Shown here one piece after another: positions 1 through 7,355 of a stretch of 64,000 bases of DNA. This stretch comes from Anaerolineales bacterium (GTDB taxonomy: Bacteria; Chloroflexota; Anaerolineae; Anaerolineales; RBG-16-64-43). The stretch covers positions 62,001-126,000 of the forward strand of contig JAFGCU010000049.1 in NCBI GenBank assembly GCA_016932475.1, read 5' to 3'. A program made the translations under genes and the position numbers. How positions within the stretch are numbered: the stretch's first letter is position 1; each line of letters starts with the position of its first letter. The notes beneath the pieces are model-generated. The model was given only the letters and a program-made list of their open reading frames with translations, did not search any database and was not told where the DNA came from.

Positions 1-1166
1 GCTTCCATCCGGGCGTAATTCTGGGAGGTCGGAGGAACAATCCGCGCCTTTTGGATCAGACCGCCTTCGCCGACAATGTACCTGTGGAACAGCAGACCGC
101 GCGGTGCTTCCGATACGCCGCACCCTTCACCGGCATGTGCTTCGAACTGAATCCGGCTCGGTCCTTGGGGATTATACTCTTTTATCAACCGGATGGCATC
201 CTCATACGCGTCGACCAGTTCGAACGACCGCGCCAGAAGCGCCTTGAAGGGATTGCGGATCGGGAACTGGATTTTCAGTTCTTTGATAAGCGCCTGGGAT
301 GTTTTTCCCAGCTGGCTGTGGTTGAGATTGAACCGGGAGAGCGGACCGACCATGTAGGATCCGCCGTCTTTGGTATGGCTATGAAGGGAATTGCAATGCG
401 CTACGTGTTCCTCCAGGTAGTGTTTCTCATATTCGGTCACCGGGATGTCGACTCCGGAGGAGGAAACGACGCGGCCTTCGAGCATACCGTATTCGTCCGG
501 ATGCCGGGTGGCGACATATTCGGCATCCACCTCAAAATCCGGGTATGCGAGGCCGGCCGCCCAGCGCACCTCCTCCACAGCCGTGGCGGCGGACCATTCC
601 AATTCCGGCAGCAGGGCCTGGAGAGCTTCCGTATCCGGCCATCGGTAGAAGCCGCCCACGGTGGTGGAGACGGGGTGGACGGAACGCCCGCCGATCACGC
701 GCATGAGAGCGTTGCCGACCTTCTTCATCCGCAGCGCCCGGATGACCACTTCCGGCGCGACGGCCGCCAGGCTGATCGCGCTCTCCTGCCCGAGCAAGTC
801 CGGCGCCTGTAGGAGATAGATGTGCAGGGCATGACTCTGGATCCACTCGGCGCAATACAGCAGCTTGCGCAGCGCGCGGATGGAAGGGGTGATCGTAATC
901 CCCTGGGAGGCCTCCAGGGCGTTGACGGAGCTCATCTGGTAGGCGACCGGGCAGATCCCGCAGATCCGGGCGGTGATGTCCGGCACTTCGTACAGCGACC
1001 GCCCGCGCAGAAAGCTTTCAAAGAACCGCGGGGGTTCGTAAATATTCACCTTGATCTCGCTGATCTTGCCGTCTTTCACGCCGATATACAGTCCCCCTTC
1101 GCCCTCCACGCGGGCCAGGGCCGGGACATCGATCGGGCGGATTTCCGTGACTTTGGTCGCGCTCAT
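1..1166 (-). CDS. [NiFe] hydrogenase large (alpha) subunit, 3' end cut by window
   Basis: Catalytic subunit carrying the Ni-Fe site of a cytosolic group 3-type hydrogenase. Reading leftward from ATG at 1166 gives about 388 residues. The N-terminal active-site motif RICGICP is present with Cys69 and Cys72; the C-terminal DPCxxC motif would lie beyond position 1. The start overlaps the small-subunit stop by four bases (ATGA), so the two are translationally coupled. It is the last visible gene of a five-gene minus-strand operon whose subunit make-up (Fe-S beta, flavin gamma, small delta, large alpha) matches group 3b NAD(P)-linked hydrogenases, sometimes called sulfhydrogenases. The group 3b call is inference from operon composition; group 3d or F420-type enzymes have other partners. 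Confidence 0.93.
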   Translation of the reverse strand, partial: MSATKVTEIRPIDVPALARVEGEGGLYIGVKDGKISEIKVNIYEPPRFFESFLRGRSLYEVPDITARICGICPVAYQMSSVNALEASQGITITPSIRALRKLLYCAEWIQSHALHIYLLQAPDLLGQESAISLAAVAPEVVIRALRMKKVGNALMRVIGGRSVHPVSTTVGGFYRWPDTEALQALLPELEWSAATAVEEVRWAAGLAYPDFEVDAEYVATRHPDEYGMLEGRVVSSSGVDIPVTEYEKHYLEEHVAHCNSLHSHTKDGGSYMVGPLSRFNLNHSQLGKTSQALIKELKIQFPIRNPFKALLARSFELVDAYEDAIRLIKEYNPQGPSRIQFEAHAGEGCGVSEAPRGLLFHRYIVGEGGLIQKARIVPPTSQNYARME

Positions 1167-1957
1167 TTCTTTTTCTCCTCGGCGAAGATCGATTCCGCCG
1201 CTTGCGCAAAAGCCGGTGCAAATCCGGTCACGTGGCTGAGCAGGCGCGCGGTTTCCCGTGGATCCTTTTCCAACGCCCGCAGGGCGGGAACCAGGGTATT
1301 CATATCCGCACCCGGCTGGGGACCAAAGCACCCGTAGCAGCCGCGGCCGCAGGAGGGGCACAGGGCGCCGCACCCGGATCGGGTGACCGGGCCCAAGCAC
1401 AGCATGCCCTTCGAAACCATCACGCACACGGTGCCGTTCCGCTTGCAATCGAGGCATACGGAATGCTGAGGGAGGTTGGGTTTGCGGCCCTGCAGCAGGG
1501 CGGTGATCGCTTCCAGCACTTCCGCGCGGCTGACCGGGCAGCCGTAAAGTTCCAGATCGACCTTGACATGATCCGAGATCGGGGTGGCTTTGGGTAGGTA
1601 ATGCAGGTATTCCGGATGGGGGTACACCGCGCGGGCGAATTCGTCCACATCCGCCCGGTTGCGGAGGGCTTGAATCCCGCCGGCCGTGGCGCAGGCGCCG
1701 ATGGCGATCAGGATCTTCGCCTCCTCGCGGATCTTTTTAATGAGTTCAGCCTCGTGCGGGGTGCTGACCGACCCCTCGACGAGGACCACGTCGTACGGGC
1801 CGGGAAGCACGCGCCGGCGGGCTTCCAGGAAGTTGGCGATTTCGACCGCACCGGCCAGCGCCAGAAGCTCGTCTTCCATATTTAGCAGCTGCAGCTGGCA
1901 ACCGTCGCAGGAGGAAAATTTAAAAACGGCTACTGTAGTTTTACAGGGGGCTGGCAT
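1163..1957 (-). CDS. [NiFe] hydrogenase small (delta) subunit
   Basis: Electron-transfer subunit that relays electrons from the Ni-Fe site through Fe-S clusters. 264 residues from ATG at 1957, which overlaps the stop of the flavin subunit (TAATG); an upstream in-frame start is possible but would run back into that gene. SSCDGC (Cys17, Cys20), GACATAGG and YGCPVSR supply proximal-cluster ligands. A Cys-rich C-terminal half (CLDCKRNGTVC, MLCLGPVT, CGALCPSCGRGCYGCFGP) can bind two further clusters, as in group 3 soluble hydrogenases. There is no Tat signal, which agrees with a cytoplasmic enzyme. Confidence 0.93.
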   Translation of the reverse strand: MPAPCKTTVAVFKFSSCDGCQLQLLNMEDELLALAGAVEIANFLEARRRVLPGPYDVVLVEGSVSTPHEAELIKKIREEAKILIAIGACATAGGIQALRNRADVDEFARAVYPHPEYLHYLPKATPISDHVKVDLELYGCPVSRAEVLEAITALLQGRKPNLPQHSVCLDCKRNGTVCVMVSKGMLCLGPVTRSGCGALCPSCGRGCYGCFGPQPGADMNTLVPALRALEKDPRETARLLSHVTGFAPAFAQAAESIFAEEKKK

Positions 1958-2829
1958 TAGAATTCCTCCACGCTGAAATACGGCTCGATTGCAGAAAATG
2001 GAAATACCGGACCGTCTTTGCAGACGAAGAACGGGCCGAGTTGGCAGTGGCCGCAGGAACCCTGCCCGCATTTCATATTCCGTTCCAGCGAGACGAAGAT
2101 CTGATCGGCGGGGATCCGGCGCGCGAGCGCCTCGAACACTACGAAGCGGATCATGATCTCCGGCCCGCAGGTCATCACGGCGGTTTTGGCCGCATCAAAT
2201 CGGTAGCGATAGAACAGCAGCGGGACCACACCGACCTGGCCTTTCCACGTGTCGTCCGCGCGGTCGACGGTGACCTGGATGTCGATATCGGCCTTGCGCC
2301 ACTCCTCGAACTCCGCGGTGTACAGCAGGTCGCTCGGCGTCCTGGCTCCATACAGCAGGATCACCTTGCCGAACTTCGCGCGGTGGCGCAGGATATGGTA
2401 GATGACCGGGCGCAGCGGCGGCAGGCCGATGCCTCCGGCGGCGAGGAGGATGTCCTTACCCTCCAGCTGCTCAATCGGCCAGTGGGTTCCGAACGGACCG
2501 CGCAAGCCGATCGTGTCGCCGGCTTTAAGGCGGCTGATGGCGTTGGTGACATTGCCGACAAAACGGACGGTGTGGCCGATCGTATCCCGCTTTTCACCAT
2601 CGGAGCAGATCGAGATGGCCGCTTCGCCGTAACCTGGCAGAAACAGCATGTTAAACTGGCCAGGCGCGAAGGTGTACGCCTTTTGCAGCGCGGGATCCTT
2701 GAATCGCAGCCAGACGGTCCCCGTTTTCTCGATTTCCTGTTTGATGTCCACGACTTCCGCCCAGGAGGGCGAAAGCAGGTCTTCGGACGACACGGCGGCC
2801 GGACGATTGGTTGCAACAAGTGTGGTCAT
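1957..2829 (-). CDS. hydrogenase FAD/NAD(P)-binding (gamma) subunit
   Basis: Ferredoxin-NADP reductase-type subunit that passes electrons between NAD(P)H and the hydrogenase clusters. 290 residues from ATG at 2829, which overlaps the beta-subunit stop as ATGA. The N-terminal half is an FAD-binding beta-barrel; the middle holds the nucleotide-binding stretch LLAAGGIGLPPLRPV; the C-terminus has a [2Fe-2S] motif with Cys254, Cys259, Cys262 and Cys270 (KCGQGSCGHC...VC). This arrangement is that of HydG/HyhG of archaeal sulfhydrogenases and of PyrK/anaerobic sulfite reductase B relatives. The hydrogenase neighbours decide the assignment. Confidence 0.93.
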   Translation of the reverse strand: MTTLVATNRPAAVSSEDLLSPSWAEVVDIKQEIEKTGTVWLRFKDPALQKAYTFAPGQFNMLFLPGYGEAAISICSDGEKRDTIGHTVRFVGNVTNAISRLKAGDTIGLRGPFGTHWPIEQLEGKDILLAAGGIGLPPLRPVIYHILRHRAKFGKVILLYGARTPSDLLYTAEFEEWRKADIDIQVTVDRADDTWKGQVGVVPLLFYRYRFDAAKTAVMTCGPEIMIRFVVFEALARRIPADQIFVSLERNMKCGQGSCGHCQLGPFFVCKDGPVFPFSAIEPYFSVEEF

Positions 2830-3947
2830 GAACGGGCCTCCTTCCGCAGCGCGGCGACTTGTTCGGTGATGTCGATCTTTACCGGGCACCAAGTGATGCA
2901 GCGGCCGCAGCCGACGCACCCCAGAACGCCGTACTGTTCCTTCCACGAACCGAGCTTGTGGGAAAGCCATTGGCGGTAGCGCGAGCGCGTGTTCGGCCGC
3001 GTATTGCCGCCGGCCTGGTAGGAAAACCCCGGATTGAAGCAGGAATCCCAGACCCGCTCGCGTTCGGTTTCGTTTCCATCCAGGCTGGTGTGATCCTGGG
3101 TATCCCAGCAAAAGCAGGTCGGGCAGACGAGTGTGCAGGAGGCGCAGGACATGCAGCGTTTGGCGACCGCCTCCCATTCAGGGTGATTGAGGTTTTTTAG
3201 GATCAGATCCGGCAGATCGCGGACATCCATCCGACGGCCCATTTTTTCCCTGGCCGCGGCCAGACCCTGATCGGCTTTTTGCTGCAGGGAGGCATCCGCC
3301 GGCTGAAGCGGCATACCTTTGACGATCTCCTTGCCCGCTTCCGAACCGATCTCCAATATAAATACATCGTCCAATTCGGTCAGGGCGAGGTCGAAATCCC
3401 CGCCGGCCTTCGGGCCGGTTCCCATGGAGTCGCAGAAGCACGTCCCGCCCGGATGAAGGCAGTTCACGGCGACGAGGAACGCGTTCTTCCGCCGGTCCCG
3501 GTACAATGGATCGGTGAAGTCGTCGCGCATAAAAGCCATATCCTGGATCTTTATCGCGGCGATGTCGCACGGGCGCACGCCGATCATCGCGATCTGCGGT
3601 GCGGGTTCGGAGGGTTTTTCCACATTCCAATTGCCGTTCTTGCGGGCTGTAAACAGAGAGACCCGCGGCGGGAAGAAGAATTGCTTCCAGGATTGGGCGC
3701 CGGGGGTGATGTCGAAATAGCGTTTGTTGCCGCTGGGCACGATCCGATACTGGCCGGCGTTTTCGACGCTTGTCAGCCCCTGCGGAAGATCCGCGAGGCC
3801 GGCGATCGGCCCACAAACCACCGCATCGTCACGGATGCGGGGGCCGACGGTGCGGTAGCCCTTTTCGCGCAGCCGCGACAGGATTGTGTCGAGCTGGGCT
3901 TTCGGCAGCGCAGCGATGGTGCCGATGTTCAAGTGAAGTTCAGCCAT
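2826..3947 (-). CDS. hydrogenase iron-sulfur (beta) subunit
   Basis: 373-residue 4Fe-4S dicluster subunit of the HydB/HyhB and anaerobic sulfite reductase A type. Two ferredoxin motifs lie near the C-terminus: CMSCASCTLVCP and CVGCGRCITWCP. The N-terminal region includes GVRPCDIAAIKIQD and a Cys pair (GGTCFCDS), typical of the family. The start at 3947 overlaps the end of the upstream cNMP-domain gene by eight bases, so expression should be coupled. It would link the flavin subunit to the small subunit. Length fits the family. Confidence 0.92.
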   Translation of the reverse strand: MAELHLNIGTIAALPKAQLDTILSRLREKGYRTVGPRIRDDAVVCGPIAGLADLPQGLTSVENAGQYRIVPSGNKRYFDITPGAQSWKQFFFPPRVSLFTARKNGNWNVEKPSEPAPQIAMIGVRPCDIAAIKIQDMAFMRDDFTDPLYRDRRKNAFLVAVNCLHPGGTCFCDSMGTGPKAGGDFDLALTELDDVFILEIGSEAGKEIVKGMPLQPADASLQQKADQGLAAAREKMGRRMDVRDLPDLILKNLNHPEWEAVAKRCMSCASCTLVCPTCFCWDTQDHTSLDGNETERERVWDSCFNPGFSYQAGGNTRPNTRSRYRQWLSHKLGSWKEQYGVLGCVGCGRCITWCPVKIDITEQVAALRKEARS

Positions 3948-4431
3948 GAGGTGCCTCCGAGGATGGTTGGGAGAACATATCCAGGAGCTGCATTCGCGTC
4001 GCCAGCAGGCGGCCGGCGATGACGTTGGCAACATGATGCATGACGGCATACCCCAGCTTGGGATCCGTCTGGCAGGCCTGATGCAATTTTGCGGCATCGA
4101 TGGCAAGCAGTTGCCCGGTGCATACCCCGACTGCGGTGAGAGTTCGTTTGGGGGATACATCCGCGACACTCGACCACCCCAGCACTTCAAGAGGCTCGAC
4201 CGTCAGGATCCGCAGGCGGCCGCGGTTGGGAATATGTAACTCCAGCGCGACCCGGCCCTCCATGACGATGTAGAGATATTCACTCTTATCCCCTTCGTGA
4301 AAAATCTCCTGTTTTTCGCTCATGGGAATGAGTTTGGAGACGCCGGCGATAACCTCAACATGCTCATCGGTTAAATCCGAAAAAAGCGGCAGCGAGCACA
4401 ACATGGACGAGGTGACGGAATCGGAACCCAT
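3940..4431 (-). CDS. cyclic-nucleotide-binding (Crp/Fnr-like) sensor domain protein without HTH
   Basis: 163 residues that hold a cNMP-binding beta-roll only. The stretch HEGDKSEYLYIVMEGRVAL is the classic roll signature. The chain ends shortly after the C-helix (FSQPSSEAPHG), so no DNA-binding winged helix is present and it is unlikely to be a free-standing repressor. The start at 4431 is fixed by a strong AAGGAGG ribosome site and lies downstream of its own promoter. It is the first gene of the hydrogenase operon and overlaps the beta subunit. A role as ligand-responsive modulator or assembly partner of the hydrogenase is inference only. Confidence 0.85.
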   Translation of the reverse strand: MGSDSVTSSMLCSLPLFSDLTDEHVEVIAGVSKLIPMSEKQEIFHEGDKSEYLYIVMEGRVALELHIPNRGRLRILTVEPLEVLGWSSVADVSPKRTLTAVGVCTGQLLAIDAAKLHQACQTDPKLGYAVMHHVANVIAGRLLATRMQLLDMFSQPSSEAPHG

Positions 4432-4475
4432 GTGTTTCCTCCTTGCGGGTATAGAAACCATACGGACGGGGGGTA

Positions 4476-4503
4476 ATTGTAGCATTTTTCACAAATAAAT
4501 CAA
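4476..4503 (-). promoter_or_regulatory. promoter of the hydrogenase operon
   Basis: On the minus strand: -35 TTGATT (4503-4498), 16-base spacer, -10 TACAAT (4481-4476) preceded by TGC (extended -10). It lies about 45 bases upstream of the first gene's start codon and is back to back with the aspartate kinase promoter. Confidence 0.7.
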
Positions 4504-4539
4504 TAGATTTTTTCGATGAGGGGTTGCAGCAGGAAAATT

Positions 4540-4548
4540 TGGTATAAT
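4540..4548 (+). promoter_or_regulatory. extended -10 promoter of the aspartate kinase-asd unit
   Basis: TGG-TATAAT (TATAAT at 4543-4548) is a perfect -10 hexamer with an extended TGn. No good -35 is seen at 16-18 bases; TTGCAG at 4524 is too close. Transcription would begin near 4555, just ahead of the leader peptide. Confidence 0.7.
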
Positions 4549-4581
4549 GACGTAGGGAAAACAATCCGGAGAAATATTCTG

Positions 4582-4650
4582 ATGAACCACTTCCAGAAAT
4601 TTACCCCGTCCCTTCCGGGAACCACGACTACTACCACCATTCGCACCTGA
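4582..4650 (+). CDS. threonine-rich attenuator leader peptide
   Basis: A 22-residue open frame that starts MNHFQKFTPSLPG and continues with six Thr in a row, then Ile-Arg-Thr-stop. Eight of 22 residues are Thr, with codons at 4603, six consecutive from 4621 to 4638, and 4645. GGAG at 4568-4571 is a suitable ribosome site. Its position between a promoter and a terminator ahead of aspartate kinase matches the thrL class of leader peptides: ribosome stalling at Thr codons when charged tRNA-Thr is scarce would allow read-through. The sequence is unrelated to enterobacterial ThrL, so this seems to be an independent instance. Confidence 0.88.
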   Translation: MNHFQKFTPSLPGTTTTTTIRT

Positions 4651-4715
4651 GCGCGATACAGGCCAAATGCCCGTCGCGCCGGATGCGCATACCCCGGAAG
4701 CGACGGGCTTTTTTT
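4651..4715 (+). terminator. attenuator: antiterminator and terminator hairpins
   Basis: Terminator: GCCCGTCGC (4669-4677) pairs with GCGACGGGC (4700-4708), followed by seven T (4709-4715). A competing antiterminator is visible: GCGCGA (4651-4656) pairs with TCGCGC (4674-4679), with an inner GGC (4661-4663)/GCC (4669-4671), and so uses the terminator's 5' arm. TCGC (4641-4644) can pair with GCGA (4653-4656) as a protecting stem. The leader stop codon ends at 4650, so a ribosome finishing the leader would cover the antiterminator arm. Confidence 0.85.
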
Positions 4716-4740
4716 ATTAACCGCACGACTGGAGGAGAAG

Positions 4741-6153
4741 ATGGCGGAACGCACGTTGGTGATGAAATTCGGCGGGACTTCGGTGGGAAGCCCGGAGGCA
4801 CTGCGGGGAATGGCGGAAATCGTAGGCCGCAACCTTAAAAAATGGCCCCGGTCGGCGGTGGTTGTATCCGCGATGGGCGGCGTGACCGACCTGCTTCTGG
4901 CCGGCACCGCCGCCGCCATCCGCGGTGACACCGACCTTGTAAAACATGCGGTCCGCGACATTTCGAAAAGACATATGGACGCGATCCGCGCGGGCGGGCT
5001 GGACCCCGAAACCGGAGAAGCGATCGAGGGTTTTATCCGGGAATTGAAGAACCTGTATCACGCCGTTACCATCCTGCGGGAGGCTTCCCCGCGCGCGATG
5101 GATGCGATCGCCTCTCTGGGAGAACGGATGAGCATCCAAATCGTCGCCGGCTACTTGAACCAGGCCGGAGTGCGCGCCTTTCCCCTGGAAGCGTCCAGTT
5201 TTCTCCTGACGGATTCCAAATTTCAGAATGCTTCCCCGATCATGCTCGAAATCCCCGCGCGCGCCAAGCCGGTTTTCGCTCCGATCTTCGCACGCGGCGA
5301 GGTCCCGGTCGTCACCGGGTTTATCGGCGCCACATCCGAAGGCGTGATCACCACGCTCGGACGCGGCGGTTCGGATTTCAGCGCGGCGATCGTCGGGGTG
5401 GCGATCCGGGCGGACGAGGTCTGGATTTACACCGACGTGGACGGCGTGATGACGGCCGATCCGCGTACCGTTCCGGATGCGCGCAGCCTGCCCTCGCTTT
5501 CCTACCGTGAAATTTCCGAGATGGCGTTTTATGGCGCCAAGGTCGTCCATCCAAAAACCATCCGCCCCTGCATCGAGCGGGGGATTCCGCTCTGGATCAA
5601 GAATACCTTCCATCCCGACCATCCAGGAACGGTGATCCTGGCCAATGGGCAGACCACGTCCGACGTGATCAAGGCGGTCACCGCCATCCGCAACCAGACC
5701 TTGATCACGGTCAAGGGCGGGGGGATGCTGGGAATTCCCGGCATTGCGGCGCGGACCTTTGCGGTGGTCGCGCGGATGAGCGTGTCGGTGACAATGATCA
5801 CACAGGCATCCTCCGAGCAGAGCATCTGCCTCTCCGTCCCCAGTTCCAGCGGGAAGGCTGTGCAAGCCGGCCTGGAGGAGGAATTCCGCCGGGAAATCGA
5901 CCGCGAAGACATCGACGCAATCGAAGCGCTCGAAAATTGCGTGATCGTGACGGTTGTCGGGGAGGGAATGCGCAAGACCCATGGAGTTTCCGGGCGGATA
6001 TTCAGCGCCCTGGGAGCGACCAGCGTTAATGTTATTTCGATCGCGCAGGGATCGTCGGAATGCTCGATCAGCATGGTCGTTGGCAAAGACGACGAAATCC
6101 CCGCGGTCCGGGCAATTCACGCGCTGATCGTATCGAAAGAAAACGTGCTGTAA
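4741..6153 (+). CDS. lysC: aspartate kinase
   Basis: Phosphorylates L-aspartate, the first step toward threonine, lysine and methionine. 470 residues; the N-terminal motif MKFGGTSVGS binds nucleotide and substrate, and GRGGSDFSAAIVG and YTDVDGVMTADPR are kinase-family signatures. Two ACT domains fill roughly residues 310-470 and would bind effector amino acids. There is no fused homoserine dehydrogenase. GGAGGAG at 4731-4737 sets the start. The Thr-rich leader upstream implies control by threonine supply, so it could be called a thrA-type kinase by function; the symbol lysC follows the monofunctional family. asd follows 75 bases later. Confidence 0.93.
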   Translation: MAERTLVMKFGGTSVGSPEALRGMAEIVGRNLKKWPRSAVVVSAMGGVTDLLLAGTAAAIRGDTDLVKHAVRDISKRHMDAIRAGGLDPETGEAIEGFIRELKNLYHAVTILREASPRAMDAIASLGERMSIQIVAGYLNQAGVRAFPLEASSFLLTDSKFQNASPIMLEIPARAKPVFAPIFARGEVPVVTGFIGATSEGVITTLGRGGSDFSAAIVGVAIRADEVWIYTDVDGVMTADPRTVPDARSLPSLSYREISEMAFYGAKVVHPKTIRPCIERGIPLWIKNTFHPDHPGTVILANGQTTSDVIKAVTAIRNQTLITVKGGGMLGIPGIAARTFAVVARMSVSVTMITQASSEQSICLSVPSSSGKAVQAGLEEEFRREIDREDIDAIEALENCVIVTVVGEGMRKTHGVSGRIFSALGATSVNVISIAQGSSECSISMVVGKDDEIPAVRAIHALIVSKENVL

Positions 6154-6164
6154 ACCCTACTCAC

Positions 6165-6205
6165 CCCCGAACCCCGTCCCCTCCGCAGGGGCACGGCGTC
6201 CGGGG
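6165..6205 (+). other. hairpin between aspartate kinase and asd
   Basis: Imperfect long hairpin: outer CCCCG (6165-6169) with CGGGG (6201-6205) and an inner CCCC-TCCGCA-GGGG loop. No T tract follows. It could stabilise or process the bicistronic mRNA. Confidence 0.45.
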
Positions 6206-6227
6206 ATGAGGAAATCCTGGAGGACTC

Positions 6228-7283
6228 ATGAAAAAAATCCCCGTTTCCATTCTCGGCGCGACCGGCATGGTCGGGCAGCGGTTCGTGCTGCTTCTGGATC
6301 AGCATCCATGGTTCCAGGTCGTCGCGCTGACCGGATCCGACCGGTCGATCGGACGGACGTACGGCGAAGCGTGCCGGTGGGTTCTGGCCGATCCGATGCC
6401 GGAGTATGCGCGCACGATGGTCGTTCAGGCGACCGAACCGGATGCGGAATCCGCGCTGGCGTTTTCGGCCCTGCCGGCGGATTTGGCGCGCGAAGCCGAG
6501 CCGCGGTACGCACGGGCGGGGAAGGGGATTTGCTCGAACGCATCGGCCTACCGGCAGGAACCGGATGTGCCGATCCTGATTCCGGACGTCAACCCGGATC
6601 ACACCCGCCTCATCGACGCCCAGCGCAAGATCCGCGGGTGGAAGGGGTTCATCGTCACCAATCCCAATTGCACGAGCACGGGGCTGACGATGGCGCTGCG
6701 GCCCATTCTGGATGCATTCGGGATTCAGCGCGCGATCGTCGTTTCCATGCAGGCCATATCCGGAGCGGGCTACCCGGGCGTGGCCTCGCTCGACATCCTC
6801 GATAATGTCATACCGAACATCGGCGGCGGGGAAGAGGAAAAAGTGGAAAGCGAACCGCGCAAGATGCTGGGGAGCCTTTCCGATGGAAAGATCGAACCGG
6901 CGCCGTTCCAAATGTCCGCCCACACCAACAGGGTGGCGGTGTCGGACGGGCACACGGTGTGTGTCAGCCTGGAGCTCGGGAAGCGGGCCGCGCCGGAGGA
7001 AATCCGCAAGGCGCTGGAAGGGTATGAATTTCCGGAGGCGGTCCGCGGGCTGCCCAGCCTGCCGGAAAAATTCATCGAAGTGCGCGGGGAACAGGACCGG
7101 CCGCAGCCGCGCAAGGACCGCAATGCCGGCGGCGGGATGACCGCCGTCGTCGGCCGCATCCGGCCGGATCCGGTCTGGGATATTAAATTCGTCGTCCTGT
7201 CCCACAATACGATCCGCGGCGCGGCCGGGGGCGCGCTGTTGAACGCCGAATTGCTGGTTGCCCAGAAATACATCGACCGGTGA
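6228..7283 (+). CDS. asd: aspartate-semialdehyde dehydrogenase (archaeal/fungal-type)
   Basis: Reduces aspartyl phosphate to aspartate semialdehyde with NADPH. 351 residues; SILGATGMVGQRF is the NADP-binding loop and FIVTNPNCTSTGL holds the catalytic Cys. MQAISGAGYPG and SAHTNRVAVSDGHT place it in the archaeal/fungal branch rather than the enterobacterial one. CTGGAGGA just upstream is the ribosome site. It follows aspartate kinase on the same strand and should share the attenuator-controlled transcript. Confidence 0.94.
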   Translation: MKKIPVSILGATGMVGQRFVLLLDQHPWFQVVALTGSDRSIGRTYGEACRWVLADPMPEYARTMVVQATEPDAESALAFSALPADLAREAEPRYARAGKGICSNASAYRQEPDVPILIPDVNPDHTRLIDAQRKIRGWKGFIVTNPNCTSTGLTMALRPILDAFGIQRAIVVSMQAISGAGYPGVASLDILDNVIPNIGGGEEEKVESEPRKMLGSLSDGKIEPAPFQMSAHTNRVAVSDGHTVCVSLELGKRAAPEEIRKALEGYEFPEAVRGLPSLPEKFIEVRGEQDRPQPRKDRNAGGGMTAVVGRIRPDPVWDIKFVVLSHNTIRGAAGGALLNAELLVAQKYIDR

Positions 7284-7321
7284 AAATAAAACGCGGGGGC
7301 ACGGCATGCCGTGCCCCCGCG
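7284..7321 (-). terminator. terminator of the rho-M23 operon
   Basis: A perfect 15-bp palindrome with no loop, CGCGGGGGCACGGCA and its complement (7292-7321). On the minus strand it is followed by TTTTATTTTC, so it terminates the leftward peptidase transcript. On the plus strand no T tract follows, but it may also block 3' decay of the asd mRNA. Confidence 0.8.
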
Positions 7322-7355
7322 GGTTGCATCACGACCGAACGGTCCGCGCCTCGGT

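Noticed and set aside
4741-6120. Long open frame on the opposite strand of aspartate kinase
   Set aside because: It is a GC-skew shadow: no domain signal, while the plus strand matches aspartate kinase throughout.
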